A stretch of 64,000 nt of DNA. Source: Ottowia testudinis. GTDB lineage: Bacteria > Pseudomonadota > Gammaproteobacteria > Burkholderiales > Burkholderiaceae_C. The notes beneath the pieces were generated by a model. The model was given only the letters and a program-made list of their open reading frames with translations. It was not told where the DNA came from and ran no database searches. The translations under genes were made by a program, and so were the position numbers. The stretch lies in contig NZ_CP071796.1 of assembly GCF_017498525.1 (NCBI RefSeq), forward strand, positions 4,162,041 through 4,226,040. Reading direction: 5' to 3'. Positions 25,447-37,741 of the stretch are shown one piece after another; within the stretch, counting starts at the first letter, position 1; the number at the start of each line of letters is the position of its first letter.

Positions 25447-26121
25447 ATGAACGCCGTCCGCATCTGGGACTTGCCGACCCGCCTGTTCCATTGGGCGCTG
25501 GCGGCCTGCGTGATCGCGCTCGTCGCAACCGCCAAAATCGGCGGCGACGCGATGAACTGGCACTTTCGGCTGGGTTACGCGGTGTTCACGCTGCTGCTGT
25601 TCCGTCTGCTGTGGGGATTGGTGGGTGGCCACTGGTCGCGCTTTGCCAGTTTTCTCCCGACGCCCGGGCGGCTGGCACGCTATCTGGGCGGACGCGCCAC
25701 GGCGGCCGACACGGCAGGCCACAGCCCGCTCGGCGCGCTGTCGGTGCTGACCATGCTGACCGTGCTGTCGTTGCAGGTGGCCACGGGCCTCTTCACCGAC
25801 GACGAGATCGCCTTCGCCGGGCCGCTGACGGCACTCGTGCCAGGCAGCGTGGTGTCAACAGCCACCACCTGGCACAAGTCCTGGGGCCAGTACTTGGTTC
25901 TCGGCCTGGTGCTGCTGCACGTATTGGCCATCATCGCCTACCGGCTGCGCCAGCAGGACTTGGTCACGCCGATGGTGCGGGGCGACAAGCAGCTGGCTGC
26001 AGCTGTGCAGGCAACGCGCGACAACGCAGGCACGCGGCTGCTGGCCTTGGGGCTGCTGGCGGCGTGCGCCGGCGTGGTGTACTGGGTGGTGCAGCTCGGC
26101 CAGCAGCCGATGCTGGGATAG
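25447..26121 (+). CDS. cytochrome b561-type membrane protein
   Basis: 224 residues with four or five membrane helices. The family start RIWDLPTRLFHWALA has the first heme His, followed by MNWHFRLGYAVF, a later TTWHKSWGQYLV and LVLLHVLAIIAYRLRQ with further His ligands. It probably moves electrons from the quinone pool to the cytochrome c' encoded divergently 112 bp away. Confidence 0.9.
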   Translation: MNAVRIWDLPTRLFHWALAACVIALVATAKIGGDAMNWHFRLGYAVFTLLLFRLLWGLVGGHWSRFASFLPTPGRLARYLGGRATAADTAGHSPLGALSVLTMLTVLSLQVATGLFTDDEIAFAGPLTALVPGSVVSTATTWHKSWGQYLVLGLVLLHVLAIIAYRLRQQDLVTPMVRGDKQLAAAVQATRDNAGTRLLALGLLAACAGVVYWVVQLGQQPMLG

Positions 26122-26173
26122 ACTGATTCGGCAGCCACCGTTTGAGCGCGCGACGCCGCTTTTTTCTTGCCAC

Positions 26174-26671
26174 ATGGACACGCGACCCCCGATAGACATT
26201 GCCCCGGCTCAGGGTGCCGAACAACTTGAGGCGACGCGCGCGCTGTTTCGTGAATACGCCGCGCAACTCGGTGTCGATCTGTGTTTTCAGGGCTTTGAGC
26301 AAGAGCTGGCCACGCTGCCGGGCGACTACGCGGCGCCGCGCGGTGCGCTGTTGCTGGCGTGGGTCGATGGCGAGCTGGCCGGCTGCTGCGGGCTGCGTCC
26401 CATCGACGATGTCGATTACCCGAATGCCGCCGAGATGAAACGCTTGTTCGTGCGCAAGGCGTTTCGTGGTTTCGGCCTGGGGCGCCAGCTGGCCGAGGCG
26501 ATTCTGGTCTGCGCCGTGCAGCTCGGCTACGACAGCGTGCTGCTGGACACGCTGGACGACATGGAATCGGCGCGCGCCCTGTACGAAGACCTGGGCTTCG
26601 AAGAAATTCCGCCCTACTACCACAACCCGCTGCCGGGGGCGCACTATCTGAGAGCCGATCTGCGCCCTTGA
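26174..26671 (+). CDS. GNAT family N-acetyltransferase
   Basis: 165 residues. The acetyl-CoA binding motif is RKAFRGFGLGRQLAEAIL. The preceding strand is EMKRLFV, followed by YDSVLLDTLDDM and the C-terminal ARALYEDLGFEEI. Substrate unknown. It is convergent with the peroxiredoxin gene across a near-perfect family-A palindrome. Confidence 0.92.
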   Translation: MDTRPPIDIAPAQGAEQLEATRALFREYAAQLGVDLCFQGFEQELATLPGDYAAPRGALLLAWVDGELAGCCGLRPIDDVDYPNAAEMKRLFVRKAFRGFGLGRQLAEAILVCAVQLGYDSVLLDTLDDMESARALYEDLGFEEIPPYYHNPLPGAHYLRADLRP

Positions 26672-26701
26672 GTGGCGCCGGCACGCCCACTCATGCAGTA
26701 T

Positions 26702-26755
26702 CAAATTGATAGCTGCCTGCGCTTTTCAGACAAGCGCAGGCAGCCATTTTGATGC
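26702..26755 (+). repeat. palindromic repeat, family A, best palindrome in the window
   Basis: TCAAATTGATAGCTGCCTGC on the left and GCAGGCAGCCATTTTGA on the right pair over more than 20 bp. It sits between two convergent stops, so it could terminate both transcripts. Confidence 0.85.
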
Positions 26756-26759
26756 TCAA

Positions 26760-27269
26760 TCAGGCTGACTGCGCCTGGGCCAGCAAGGTGGCGCCATCGC
26801 TCACCTCAAATTTGCCGGGCGCCTCGACGTTGAGGGTGGCGACCTTGCCGTCCCTGACCAGCATCGAATAGCGGTTGCTGCGCAGGCCCAGGCCCTTGCC
26901 GTTCAGATCGAGCGTCAGGCCCGTGGCCTTGGCAAAGGCGGCATCGCCGTCGGCCAGCATGCGCAGCTTGCCGCCGGTCTTCTGATCGCGTGCCCAGGCA
27001 CCCATGACAAAGGGATCGTTGACCGACAGGCACCAGATTTCATCCACGCCCGCGGCCTTCAGCGCGTCGTGGTTCTGCAAATAGCCGGGCACATGCTTGG
27101 CCGAGCAGGTCGGCGTGAAAGCGCCCGGCACGGCAAACACAGCGATGGTTTTGCCGGCGGCGGCTTTTTGCACGTCGACCGGGTTGGGGCCGATGCTGCA
27201 GCCGCTGCCCTCGACTTCGGAATACTCGGACAAGGTGACGGCAGGCAGGGAATCTCCGACTTTGATCAT
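26760..27269 (-). CDS. peroxiredoxin (Prx5-type)
   Basis: 169 residues. The peroxidatic Cys55 lies in VPGAFTPTCSAKHVPGY, the Prx5/AhpC-TSA type. It reduces peroxides, often with glutaredoxin or glutathione. The late motif LGLRSNRYSMLV is also typical. It lies beyond the terminator of the ribosomal block and so has its own transcript. Confidence 0.93.
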   Translation of the reverse strand: MIKVGDSLPAVTLSEYSEVEGSGCSIGPNPVDVQKAAAGKTIAVFAVPGAFTPTCSAKHVPGYLQNHDALKAAGVDEIWCLSVNDPFVMGAWARDQKTGGKLRMLADGDAAFAKATGLTLDLNGKGLGLRSNRYSMLVRDGKVATLNVEAPGKFEVSDGATLLAQAQSA

Positions 27270-27330
27270 GAATGCGCTCCTTTGGGGGATGGGTCAGACA
27301 CGGGCCGCCCAGACAAATAGCGGGCCCGCA

Positions 27331-27361
27331 AACAAAACAGCCCACGCATTGTGGGCTGTTT
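27331..27361 (-). terminator. intrinsic terminator after rpsQ
   Basis: AAACAGCCCAC pairs with GTGGGCTGTTT around a five-base loop. On the minus strand it is followed by TTTGTTT. It closes the S10 operon 52 bp after the rpsQ stop. Confidence 0.88.
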
Positions 27362-27412
27362 CGGGGGCAGCGTGCTGGCGGCGCCTGTTTGGGCGCCCGC
27401 ACTGAGTGGACT

Positions 27413-27682
27413 TTAAACCTGCGCGGCCTTCTGAACCAAGCGGGTGGCGACCCAGTTCTTGGTCTTGGAAAGCGGACGGCTCTCGGTGATCTCGACGGTG
27501 TCACCCATCTTGTAATCACCGTTTTCGTCGTGCGCATGGTACTTGGACGAACGCATCACGATCTTGTCGTAGATCGGGTGCTTAACGCGACGCTCGACCA
27601 GCACGGTCACGGTCTTGGCGCGCTTGTCGCTGACGACCTTGCCGATCAGGGTGCGCTTGAGGGATTTCTTGGCTTCCGTCAT
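27413..27682 (-). CDS. rpsQ: 30S ribosomal protein S17
   Basis: 89 residues; binds 16S rRNA early in 30S assembly. Contains [20 protein letters not shown] and a [17 protein letters not shown] segment. Last gene of the S10 operon here. rplN and the rest of the spc operon do not follow, and a terminator does. Confidence 0.97.
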   Translation of the reverse strand: MTEAKKSLKRTLIGKVVSDKRAKTVTVLVERRVKHPIYDKIVMRSSKYHAHDENGDYKMGDTVEITESRPLSKTKNWVATRLVQKAAQV

Positions 27683-27691
27683 GGTCGCTCC

Positions 27692-27904
27692 TTACTTGGC
27701 GGCGGACTGCTTTTCAGCAGCCTGCTTTTCGGCGATCAGCGTCTTGGCGCGGGCAATGCCGCGACGCGTGATCTTCAACTGCCCGGTGTTGGACAACTGC
27801 TGGGTGGCTTTCTGCATGCGCAGGTTGAAGTGGGCTTTTTGCAGCTCCTTCACCTCGGCTTGCAGGCCGGCGACGTCTTTCTTGCGCAATTCAGCGGTTT
27901 TCAT
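27692..27904 (-). CDS. rpmC: 50S ribosomal protein L29
   Basis: 70 residues; two long helices, [18 protein letters not shown] and the conserved [18 protein letters not shown]. It has a charged Ala/Lys tail. Nine bases separate it from rpsQ. Confidence 0.96.
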   Translation of the reverse strand: MKTAELRKKDVAGLQAEVKELQKAHFNLRMQKATQQLSNTGQLKITRRGIARAKTLIAEKQAAEKQSAAK

Positions 27905-27917
27905 CTGGTGCTCCTGA

Positions 27918-28334
27918 TTACTGGCCGATCATGCGGGCGACGAAGGTGGTGCGCAGCGGCAGCTTGGCGGCGGCCAGCGCGAACGCCTCGCGCGCCAGCT
28001 CCTCGGGCACACCGACGATCTCGTACAGCACCTTGCCAGGCTGGATTTCGGCCACGTAGTACTCGGGGTTGCCTTTGCCGTTGCCCATCCGCACTTCGGC
28101 GGGCTTGGTGGAAATCGGCTTGTCCGGGAACACACGGATCCAGATGCGGCCACCGCGCTTGACGTGGCGCGAAATGGCGCGGCGCGCGGATTCGATCTGG
28201 CGCGCCGTCAGGCGGCCGCGATCCGTGGACTTGAGGCCGAAGTCGCCGAAGGCCACGGTATTGCCACGGGTGGCGATACCGGTGTTGCGGCCTTTCTGCT
28301 CCTTGCGGTACTTTCTGCGTGCAGGTTGCAGCAT
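27918..28334 (-). CDS. rplP: 50S ribosomal protein L16
   Basis: 138 residues. Starts [19 protein letters not shown], with [20 protein letters not shown] and [13 protein letters not shown]. It sits by the peptidyl transferase centre. Three bases after rpsC. Confidence 0.98.
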   Translation of the reverse strand: MLQPARRKYRKEQKGRNTGIATRGNTVAFGDFGLKSTDRGRLTARQIESARRAISRHVKRGGRIWIRVFPDKPISTKPAEVRMGNGKGNPEYYVAEIQPGKVLYEIVGVPEELAREAFALAAAKLPLRTTFVARMIGQ

Positions 28335-28337
28335 GGT

Positions 28338-29267
<930 letters not shown>

Positions 29268-29288
29268 AGTCTTTCCTGGCCTTCGCGA

Positions 29289-29618
29289 TTAGTTGCCCAC
29301 CGTCACGTACACATGGCACGTGGGCTTGGACAAGCGGGCGCCGCGGCCCTTGGCGCGAGCGGCCGAACGCTTGAGCGTGGTGCCCTGCTCGACGTAGATG
29401 GTCTTGACCCTCAACTCGTCGATGTCGGCGCCGTCGTTGTGCTCGGCATTGGCGATGGCCGATTCCAGCACTTTCTTGATGATGCCGGCGGCCTTCTTCT
29501 GCGTGAAGGCGAGCGTGTTCAGCGCCTGATCCACCTTCTTGCCGCGGATCAGGTCGGCCACCAGACGGCCTTTGTCGACCGAAAGGCGCACGCCACGGAG
29601 GACTGCACGTGTTTCCAT
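29289..29618 (-). CDS. rplV: 50S ribosomal protein L22
   Basis: 109 residues; lines the exit tunnel. Contains [20 protein letters not shown] and the beta-hairpin end [18 protein letters not shown]. Overall length is normal. Confidence 0.97.
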   Translation of the reverse strand: METRAVLRGVRLSVDKGRLVADLIRGKKVDQALNTLAFTQKKAAGIIKKVLESAIANAEHNDGADIDELRVKTIYVEQGTTLKRSAARAKGRGARLSKPTCHVYVTVGN

Positions 29619-29628
29619 GGTCTTTTCC

Positions 29629-29904
29629 TTATTTCTTGGCTTTTTTGTCCGCCGCGTGACCCTTAAAGGTGCGCGTCAGGGCAAATTCGCCGAGCTTGTG
29701 GCCGACCATCTGGTCGGTGACATAGACGGGCACGTGCTGCTTGCCGTTGTGAACGGCGATGGTCAGGCCGATGAACTCAGGCAGGATCATGGAGCGGCGC
29801 GACCAAGTCTTGACGGGCTTCTTGTCCTTGGTCGCCACGGCCTTGTCGACCTTGGCGAGCAGGTGGTGGTCCACAAATGGACCCTTTTTCAGAGAACGTG
29901 TCAT
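29629..29904 (-). CDS. rpsS: 30S ribosomal protein S19
   Basis: 91 residues. Starts [15 protein letters not shown], with [19 protein letters not shown] and [15 protein letters not shown]. It binds the 30S head with S13. Confidence 0.98.
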   Translation of the reverse strand: MTRSLKKGPFVDHHLLAKVDKAVATKDKKPVKTWSRRSMILPEFIGLTIAVHNGKQHVPVYVTDQMVGHKLGEFALTRTFKGHAADKKAKK

Positions 29905-29916
29905 TTGTGGAGGTCC

Positions 29917-30741
29917 TTACTTCTTGCGACGCGAAACAATCATGTTCTGCGTGCGCTTGTTGGCGCGCGTGCGGTAGCCCTTGCTCAGGTTGCCCCATGG
30001 ATCCACCGGCTGGCGGCCCGACTTGGAGCGCCCCTCACCACCACCCATGGGGTGGTCGACCGGGTTCATCACGATGCCGCGCACGGTCGGGCGAATGCCC
30101 ATCCAGCGCTTGACACCGGCCTTGCCCAATTGACGCAGGCTGTGCTCTTCGTTGGCGACCTCACCAATGGTGGCGCGGCATTCGATGTGGATGCGGCGCA
30201 CTTCACCCGAGCGCATGCGCACCTGGGCATAGGTGCCTTCGCGCGCCAACAGCGTGGCTGAAGTGCCGGCCGAGCGCGCGATCTGCGCGCCGGCACCGGG
30301 CTTCAGCTCGATGCAGTGAATGGTGGAGCCGACCGGAATGTTGCGGATCGGCAGCGTGTTGCCGGCGCGGATTGGCGCCTCCGAGCCGCTCATCAGCTGG
30401 CTGCCCACCTCGACGCCGCGCGGCGCGATGATGTAGCGGCGCTCGCCGTCGGCATAGCACACCAGGGCGATGTGGGCCGAACGGTTGGGGTCGTACTCGA
30501 TGCGCTCGACCTTGGCGGCGATGCCGTCCTTGTTGCGGCGGAAGTCCACCACGCGGTAGTGGTGGCGATGACCGCCGCCCTTGTGGCGCGTGGTGATGCG
30601 GCCGTGATTGTTGCGACCGGCCTTCTGGAACTGAGGCTCCAGCAGCGGCGCGAAGCCTTCACCCTTGTGCAGGTGGTCGCGCGAGATCTTGACCATGCCA
30701 CGGCGGCCGGGCGAGGTCGGTTTAATCTTGATGACAGCCAT
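29917..30741 (-). CDS. rplB: 50S ribosomal protein L2
   Basis: 274 residues. Contains [20 protein letters not shown] and the peptidyl-transferase-side [10 protein letters not shown]-like segment [17 protein letters not shown] with the conserved His. It ends in a basic tail [12 protein letters not shown]. Confidence 0.98.
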   Translation of the reverse strand: MAVIKIKPTSPGRRGMVKISRDHLHKGEGFAPLLEPQFQKAGRNNHGRITTRHKGGGHRHHYRVVDFRRNKDGIAAKVERIEYDPNRSAHIALVCYADGERRYIIAPRGVEVGSQLMSGSEAPIRAGNTLPIRNIPVGSTIHCIELKPGAGAQIARSAGTSATLLAREGTYAQVRMRSGEVRRIHIECRATIGEVANEEHSLRQLGKAGVKRWMGIRPTVRGIVMNPVDHPMGGGEGRSKSGRQPVDPWGNLSKGYRTRANKRTQNMIVSRRKK

Positions 30742-30744
30742 GGT

Positions 30745-31080
30745 TTACGCAGCCTCCCCGGACAGGTTCAGCTCTTGACCTTCCTTGAGCAGAACGTATG
30801 CCTTGCGCACATGGTCGCGGCGACCGATGCTGCGGCCAAAACGCTTGGTCTTGCCCTTGATGTTGGCGACCGAGACACCCTTGACTTCGACGTTGAACAG
30901 CAGTTCGACGGCGGCCTTGATCTCGGGCTTAGTGGCGTCACGCATGACCTTGAAAGTCACGGCGTTGGACTTCTCGGCCACCATGGTGGCCTTTTCGGAG
31001 ATGACAGGGGCAATCAGCACCTGCATCAGACGGCCTTCGTCGAACTTGCGCTCGGCGGGAGTGGGATTGATGCGGCTCAT
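30745..31080 (-). CDS. rplW: 50S ribosomal protein L23
   Basis: 111 residues from ATG 31080 ([13 protein letters not shown]). [20 protein letters not shown] is the family start; [18 protein letters not shown] follows. A longer frame upstream is rejected because ATG 31080 overlaps the rplD stop by four bases. It docks trigger factor and SRP at the exit site. Confidence 0.97.
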   Translation of the reverse strand: MSRINPTPAERKFDEGRLMQVLIAPVISEKATMVAEKSNAVTFKVMRDATKPEIKAAVELLFNVEVKGVSVANIKGKTKRFGRSIGRRDHVRKAYVLLKEGQELNLSGEAA

Positions 31081-31697
31081 GCGAACATCTCCTTCAGCTT
31101 GTCGATGGCGCCCTTGGTGACCAGCACCTTCTTGTAGTGCACCAGCGACACCGGATCGGCATAGCGCGGCTCGATGACCAGCACATGGCCGAGGTTGCGC
31201 GAAGCCAGATACAGGTTCTCGTCGACCTCGTCGGCGATGACCAGCACGGAATCGAGCTTCATGTCCTTGAACTTTTGCGCCAGCTGCTTGGTCTTGGGCG
31301 AATCGACCTTCATCGACTCGACCACCGCCAAGCGGCCATCGCGCGCCAGTTGAGAGAAGATGGACGCCATGCCGGCGCGATACATCTTCTTGTTGATCTT
31401 CTGGCTGAAGTTTTCGTCGGGGCTGTTCGGGAAGATCCGGCCACCGCCACGCCACAGCGGCGAGGACGTCATACCGGCGCGGGCGTTGCCCGTGCCCTTC
31501 TGGCGGAACGGCTTGCGGGTCGAGTGCTTGACCTGCTCTCGATCCTTCTGCGCCCGCGTGCCTTGGCGCGCGTTGGCCTGATAGGCGACGACGAGCTGGT
31601 GAATCAGCGCTTCGTTGTAGTCACGCCCAAACAGGGTCTCGGGCGCATCCACCTTGGACGCCGCCTGCCCCTGGTCGTTGAGGAGTTCGAGTTGCAT
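31077..31697 (-). CDS. rplD: 50S ribosomal protein L4
   Basis: 206 residues. Contains [18 protein letters not shown] and [20 protein letters not shown], the loop reaching the tunnel. In E. coli L4 represses the S10 operon through its leader; whether that holds here is unknown. One-base overlap with rplC. Confidence 0.97.
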   Translation of the reverse strand: MQLELLNDQGQAASKVDAPETLFGRDYNEALIHQLVVAYQANARQGTRAQKDREQVKHSTRKPFRQKGTGNARAGMTSSPLWRGGGRIFPNSPDENFSQKINKKMYRAGMASIFSQLARDGRLAVVESMKVDSPKTKQLAQKFKDMKLDSVLVIADEVDENLYLASRNLGHVLVIEPRYADPVSLVHYKKVLVTKGAIDKLKEMFA

Positions 31698-32374
31698 TAC
31701 TTGGCCTCCTCTTTCGCCGGCTTGGCCTTGACGGCCGGACGCACGGTGACAAAGCCGCCGCGCGAACCGGGCACGGCGCCCTTGATCAGCAGCAGCTGGC
31801 GCGCTTCGTCGATGCGGATGACGTCCAGGTTCTGGGTGGTGACGGTTTCGTCGCCCATGTGGCCGGTCATCTTCTTGCCCGGGAACACGCGGCCCGGGTC
31901 TTGCGCCATGGAGATCGAGCCCGGCACATTGTGTGAGCGACTGTTGCCGTGCGAGGCGCGCTGCGAGCGGAAGTTGTGGCGCTTGATGGTGCCGGCGTAA
32001 CCCTTGCCGATCGAAGTGCCCTGCACATCCACCTTCTGGCCGACGGCAAACACCTCGGTCACGGGCAGCGCGGCGCCCGCGGCGTACTTGCCCGCCACGT
32101 CGTCGTCAACGCGAAATTCCTGGATGATTTCACCGGCTTCGACACCCGCCTTGGCGAGGTGGCCGGCTTCGGGCTTGGTCACGCGCGAGGCCTTGCGCGA
32201 ACCGAACGTGACCTGCAAGGCCACGTAGCCATCGTTTTCCTGGGTCTTGACCTGGGTGACGCGGTTGTTCGACACATCGACCACCGTGACGGGCACTGCA
32301 TCGCCGTCATCGGTGAACAGACGCATCATGCCCACCTTGCGCCCCAGCAACCCCAATCGATTGCTATGACTCAT
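31697..32374 (-). CDS. rplC: 50S ribosomal protein L3
   Basis: 225 residues. Starts [20 protein letters not shown]; has [20 protein letters not shown] and [19 protein letters not shown]. First gene after the 163-bp rpsJ-rplC gap, which carries a hairpin and a promoter, so rplC and later genes may have their own transcript. Confidence 0.98.
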   Translation of the reverse strand: MSHSNRLGLLGRKVGMMRLFTDDGDAVPVTVVDVSNNRVTQVKTQENDGYVALQVTFGSRKASRVTKPEAGHLAKAGVEAGEIIQEFRVDDDVAGKYAAGAALPVTEVFAVGQKVDVQGTSIGKGYAGTIKRHNFRSQRASHGNSRSHNVPGSISMAQDPGRVFPGKKMTGHMGDETVTTQNLDVIRIDEARQLLLIKGAVPGSRGGFVTVRPAVKAKPAKEEAK

Positions 32375-32479
32375 TTATTGCTCCTTGGCTTTCGCCGCGC
32401 TGAAGCTGCAATTGGCCAGCGCGTTTGGTTTGCGAAAGAGGGTTGAAAAGTCTTGCCCACTTTTATAGGCAAGCCAAAA

Positions 32480-32508
32480 ATTATAACGCGGGCTTGCCGA
32501 TTAGGCAA
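32480..32508 (-). promoter_or_regulatory. sigma70-type promoter before rplC, inside a hairpin
   Basis: TTGCCT (32508-32503), 17-bp spacer, TATAAT (32485-32480) on the minus strand. Expected start near 32474, about 100 nt before rplC. The -35 and spacer lie within the stem of the hairpin at 32485-32517. Confidence 0.75.
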
Positions 32509-32517
32509 GCCCGCGTT
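32485..32517 (-). terminator. 14-bp perfect hairpin between rpsJ and rplC
   Basis: AACGCGGGCTTGCC pairs perfectly with GGCAAGCCCGCGTT around a five-base loop. On the minus strand ATAATTTTTGG follows, so it can act as terminator or attenuator for transcripts from tuf-rpsJ. A second smaller CTTGCC/GGCAAG hairpin lies just downstream (32449-32472). Confidence 0.7.
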
Positions 32518-32537
32518 CTGGCCAAGGCCTCAGTCCG

Positions 32538-32852
32538 TTACTGCAGCTTGATCTCGACGTCCACGCCGGCCGGCAGATCGAGCTTCATCAGCGCATCCAC
32601 GGTTTTGTCGGTCGGGTCAACGATGTCCATCAGGCGCTGGTGCGTGCGGATCTCGAACTGGTCACGGCTCGACTTGTTGACGTGCGGCGAACGCAGGATG
32701 TCGAAGCGCTTCATGCGGGTGGGCAGCGGCACGGGGCCCTTGACCACGGCGCCGGTGCGCTTGGCGGTATCGACGATCTCGGCGGCGGATTGGTCGATCA
32801 GCTTGTAATCGAACGCCTTCAGGCGGATGCGGATTTTCTGCTTGGTTGCCAT
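32538..32852 (-). CDS. rpsJ: 30S ribosomal protein S10
   Basis: 104 residues. Starts [17 protein letters not shown]; has [20 protein letters not shown] and [12 protein letters not shown]10 also binds NusB in antitermination. Twelve bases separate it from tuf upstream, so both are co-transcribed. Confidence 0.98.
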   Translation of the reverse strand: MATKQKIRIRLKAFDYKLIDQSAAEIVDTAKRTGAVVKGPVPLPTRMKRFDILRSPHVNKSSRDQFEIRTHQRLMDIVDPTDKTVDALMKLDLPAGVDVEIKLQ

Positions 32853-32864
32853 GGTGTCCGCTCC

Positions 32865-34054
<1,190 letters not shown>

Positions 34055-34165
34055 TTCAAAAAACTCCGATAAAGAACAAATGCCCGTGACGGTTTAACGT
34101 CTCCAGCGCCGGGGCCGCCACGGGCAGCGCCCACCACCTTGCGGTGTGCCGAAGACTAAAAAAGA

Positions 34166-34243
34166 ATAGCTGCTCGCGCTTGCCACACAACGATTTCAGG
34201 CCATTTCATCCTGAAACTGGCACCAGTCAAGCGCAAGCAGCTC
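34166..34243 (+). repeat. split family-A palindrome with long loop
   Basis: Left arm AATAGCTGCTCGCGCTTG, right arm CAAGCGCAAGCAGCT. The loop holds its own inverted repeat TTTCAG/CTGAAA. Lies in the 205-bp gap between fusA and tuf. A further GCCCGTG/CACGGGC pair at 34083-34126 is in the tuf leader. Confidence 0.65.
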
Positions 34244-34259
34244 CTGCTTTGAAAGCAGC

Positions 34260-36362
34260 TTACTTGGCGCGCGAGGCAACGATGGCGTCGGCCACGTTTT
34301 TCGGCGCTTCAGCGTAGTGCTTGAACTCCATCGTGTACGTGGCACGGCCTTGCGTGGCCGAGCGCAGCGTGGTGGAGTAGCCGAACATCTCGGACAGCGG
34401 CACCTCGGCCTTGATGATCTTGCCGCCGCCAACCATGTCGTCCATGCCCTGCACCATGCCGCGACGGCTGGACAGATCGCCCATCACGTTGCCGGCGTAG
34501 TCCTCGGGCGTCTCGACCTCGACAGCCATCATGGGCTCGAGGATGACCGGGGTGGCCTTGCGCGCCGCTTCCTTGAAGCCAAAGATGGCGGCCATCTTGA
34601 ACGCCTGCTCCGACGAGTCCACGTCGTGGTACGAACCGAAGGTCAGCCGCACCTTGACGTCGACCACCGGGTAGCCGGCCAGCACGCCGCTGGTCAGTGC
34701 CTCTTCCACACCCTTCTGCACGGCGGGGATGTATTCGCGTGGCACCACGCCGCCCTTGATCTCATCGACGAACTCGAAACCCTTGCCTGGCTCCTGCGGC
34801 TCGAGCGTGAAGACGACATGGCCATACTGGCCCTTGCCGCCCGACTGGCGCACGAACTTGCCTTCGACATCGGTGACGGTCTTGCGCACCGTTTCGCGAT
34901 ACGCCACCTGGGGCTTGCCGACGTTGGCTTCCACGCCGAATTCGCGCTTCATGCGGTCAACGATGATCTCCAGGTGCAGCTCGCCCATGCCGGAGATGAT
35001 GGTCTGGCCGGACTCTTCGTCGGTGCGCACGCGGAAGCTGGGATCCTCGGACGCCAGACGCTGCAGCGCGATGCCCATCTTTTCCTGGTCGGCCTTGGTC
35101 TTGGGCTCCACGGCCTGCGAAATCACCGGCTCGGGGAACACCATGCGCTCAAGGATAATGGCCGAGCCCGGGTCCGACAGGGTTTCGCCCGTCGTCACAT
35201 CCTTCAAGCCCACACAGGCGGCGATGTCGCCAGCGATGATCTCCTCGATCTCGATGCGCTCGTTGGCCATCATTTGCACGATGCGGCCAATGCGCTCTTT
35301 CTTGCCCTTGATGGTGTTCAGCACCGTGTCGCCCTTCTTCAGCACGCCGGAGTAGACGCGCACGAAGGTGAGCTGGCCGACGAAGGGGTCAGTCATGAGC
35401 TTGAACGCCAGTGCCGAGAACTTCTCGCCGTCGTCGGCCTTGCGGCTGATGGGGTTCTCGTCATCGTCGGTGCCGGCCACCGGCGGAATGTCGGCGGGCG
35501 AGGGCAGGTAGTCGATCACGGCGTCGAGCATGCGTTGCACGCCCTTGTTCTTGAAGGCGGTGCCGCACAGCATGGGCTGGATTTCGGTACTGATGGTGCG
35601 CGCGCGCAGGCCGGCCTTGATCTCGTCCTCGGAGAGGTCGCCCTCTTCCAGGTACTTGTTCATCAGGTCTTCGCTGGACTCGGCAGCGGCCTCGACCATG
35701 TTCTCGCGCCACTTCTTGGCGTCGGCCTGCAGCTCGGCCGGAATGTCCTGGTAATCGAACTTCATGCCTTGGGACGCCTCGTCCCAGATGATGGCCTTCA
35801 TCTTGAGCAGGTCGACCACGCCCTTGAAGTTTTCCTCGGCACCGATCGGGATCACCACCGGCACCGGGTTGGCCTTCAGGCGCAGCTTCATCTGGTCGTA
35901 GACCTTGAAGAAGTTGGCGCCAGTGCGGTCCATCTTGTTGACGAAGGCCAGGCGCGGCACCTTGTGCTTGTTCGCCTGGCGCCACACGGTTTCGGACTGC
36001 GGCTGCACGCCACCCACGGCGCAATACACCATGCAGGCGCCGTCGAGTACGCGCATGGAGCGCTCCACCTCGATGGTGAAGTCCACGTGGCCCGGAGTGT
36101 CGATGATGTTGAAGCGGTGCTCGGGGTAGGACAGGTCCATGCCCTTCCAGAAGCAGGTGACGGCCGACGACGTGATCGTGATGCCGCGCTCCTGCTCCTG
36201 CTCCATCCAGTCCGTGGTGGCCGCGCCATCGTGCACTTCGCCCAGCTTGTGGTTCACGCCGGTGTAGAACAGGATGCGCTCGGTCGTGGTGGTTTTGCCG
36301 GCGTCGATGTGCGCCGAGATGCCGATGTTGCGATAGCGCTCGATGGGGGTTTTGCGAGCCAT
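34260..36362 (-). CDS. fusA: elongation factor G
   Basis: 700 residues. G motifs [23 protein letters not shown] and NKMDRTG; domain IV segment with [11 protein letters not shown]-terminal [17 protein letters not shown]. Drives translocation and ribosome recycling. A GC-rich hairpin (about 36386-36408) lies in the 74-bp leader between rpsG and fusA. Confidence 0.98.
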   Translation of the reverse strand: MARKTPIERYRNIGISAHIDAGKTTTTERILFYTGVNHKLGEVHDGAATTDWMEQEQERGITITSSAVTCFWKGMDLSYPEHRFNIIDTPGHVDFTIEVERSMRVLDGACMVYCAVGGVQPQSETVWRQANKHKVPRLAFVNKMDRTGANFFKVYDQMKLRLKANPVPVVIPIGAEENFKGVVDLLKMKAIIWDEASQGMKFDYQDIPAELQADAKKWRENMVEAAAESSEDLMNKYLEEGDLSEDEIKAGLRARTISTEIQPMLCGTAFKNKGVQRMLDAVIDYLPSPADIPPVAGTDDDENPISRKADDGEKFSALAFKLMTDPFVGQLTFVRVYSGVLKKGDTVLNTIKGKKERIGRIVQMMANERIEIEEIIAGDIAACVGLKDVTTGETLSDPGSAIILERMVFPEPVISQAVEPKTKADQEKMGIALQRLASEDPSFRVRTDEESGQTIISGMGELHLEIIVDRMKREFGVEANVGKPQVAYRETVRKTVTDVEGKFVRQSGGKGQYGHVVFTLEPQEPGKGFEFVDEIKGGVVPREYIPAVQKGVEEALTSGVLAGYPVVDVKVRLTFGSYHDVDSSEQAFKMAAIFGFKEAARKATPVILEPMMAVEVETPEDYAGNVMGDLSSRRGMVQGMDDMVGGGKIIKAEVPLSEMFGYSTTLRSATQGRATYTMEFKHYAEAPKNVADAIVASRAK

Positions 36363-36436
36363 GATGAATCTCTTTCTTGAAACGGGCAGGCCCGCTCGTG
36401 GCGGGCCCGGATTCCAGCTTAAGGAATGGGGGTCTT

Positions 36437-36907
36437 TTAGAAGCGGAAGTGGCTGAAGGCCTTGTTGGCCTCGGCCATGCGATGCACCTCATCGCGCCGC
36501 TTCATGGCGCCGCCGCGGCCTTCGTTGGCCTCCAGCAGCTCGTTGGCCAGGCGCATGGCCATGGACTTCTCGCCGCGCTTGCGGGCGGCTTCCTTGATCC
36601 AGCGCATCGACAGCGCCAAGCGGCGCACCGGGCGCACTTCCACGGGCACCTGGTAGTTGGCGCCACCGACGCGGCGGGACTTGACCTCGACCATCGGCTT
36701 GACGTTGTTGATAGCGGTGACGAAAAGCTCCAGCGGATCCTTGCCGCTTTTCTTCTCCATGGTTTCGAGCGCGCCGTAGATGATGCGCTCGGCAACCGCC
36801 TTCTTGCCGCCTTCCATGATGACGTTCATGAACTTGGACAGCTCGACATTGCCGTACTTGGGATCCGGCAGGATTTCACGTTTAGGGACTTCGCGACGAC
36901 GTGGCAT
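36437..36907 (-). CDS. rpsG: 30S ribosomal protein S7
   Basis: 156 residues. Starts [20 protein letters not shown]; has [17 protein letters not shown] and [14 protein letters not shown]. Nucleates the 30S head. A 189-bp gap separates it from rpsL; I see nothing clear in it. Confidence 0.98.
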   Translation of the reverse strand: MPRRREVPKREILPDPKYGNVELSKFMNVIMEGGKKAVAERIIYGALETMEKKSGKDPLELFVTAINNVKPMVEVKSRRVGGANYQVPVEVRPVRRLALSMRWIKEAARKRGEKSMAMRLANELLEANEGRGGAMKRRDEVHRMAEANKAFSHFRF

Positions 36908-37096
36908 GTTTCACCTCTTTGCTTCAGTTGATGGCTGGACGTCCTTGTTGCCCAGACACCGCGCAGATCCATCGGGAACCTGCACTTACTCGACCTAAAT
37001 TCGTAGGCCACTACGCTTGCAACCACCCGCCAGGCGATTGAAGCACCAATAAATGACAAAGGCGCGTTAAGCCTTCTTGGGGCGCAAGAGAGCCGG

Positions 37097-37474
37097 TCAG
37101 GCTTTCTTGGGCCGCTTCGCGCCGTACTTGGAGCGCGACTGCTTGCGGTCTTTCACGCCTTGCAGGTCGAGCGAGCCGCGCACGATGTGGTAGCGCACGC
37201 CGGGCAGGTCTTTCACCCGGCCGCCGCGCACCAGCACCACGCTGTGTTCTTGCAGGTTGTGGCCTTCACCGCCGATGTACGAGATGACCTCGAAACCGTT
37301 GGTCAGGCGCACCTTGGCCACTTTACGAAGCGCCGAGTTCGGCTTCTTCGGCGTCGTGGTGTACACACGGGTGCACACGCCGCGACGCTGCGGCGAGTTT
37401 TGCATCGCGGGGCTCTTGGACTTCGATTTCTCGACCGTCCGCCCCTGACGCACCAATTGATTGATGGTTGGCAT
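37097..37474 (-). CDS. rpsL: 30S ribosomal protein S12
   Basis: 125 residues from [12 protein letters not shown] at 37474. [20 protein letters not shown] and [20 protein letters not shown] carry the decoding-centre lysines targeted in streptomycin resistance; TPKKPNS is wild-type. First gene of the leftward block, 138 bp after the -10 box. Confidence 0.98.
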   Translation of the reverse strand: MPTINQLVRQGRTVEKSKSKSPAMQNSPQRRGVCTRVYTTTPKKPNSALRKVAKVRLTNGFEVISYIGGEGHNLQEHSVVLVRGGRVKDLPGVRYHIVRGSLDLQGVKDRKQSRSKYGAKRPKKA

Positions 37475-37611
37475 TGATGTCCCTATTAACGTGAAAACAC
37501 GTGAAAAACGCGCCGTGGCGCGCGTCACATAACCCGCTTCTCGCCTTGAGAAGGCGCGCAACCCTCACCCAAGATGGATGCACGCAGCAAAATTTGCGGG
37601 AAAAGCCTGCG

Positions 37612-37640
37612 ATTATAGCCTGGCGGATGGTACCGGGCAA
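37612..37640 (-). promoter_or_regulatory. sigma70-type promoter for rpsL and the str/S10 block
   Basis: TTGCCC (37640-37635), 17-bp spacer, TATAAT (37617-37612). Expected start near 37605, leaving a leader of about 130 nt before rpsL. Confidence 0.75.
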
Positions 37641-37690
37641 CATGCGCCGCTCGGTATAGCCTTCCAGAAGCTCGGGCGGCCAAATCGCTA

Positions 37691-37741
37691 CAAATAAAAT
37701 AGCTGTCTGCGCTTGCCAGACAAGCGCCAGAGCGCTATTTG
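37691..37741 (+). repeat. palindromic repeat, family A
   Basis: AAATAAAATAGCTGTCTGCG then CTTGCCAGACAAGCGCCAGAG. It overlaps the stop codon of the carboxypeptidase gene (TAA on the minus strand at 37737-37735). Confidence 0.75.

Noticed and set aside
34317-36380. 687-residue plus-strand open frame opposite fusA
   Set aside because: A shadow of fusA in high-GC DNA; its sequence is composition-driven with no family features.
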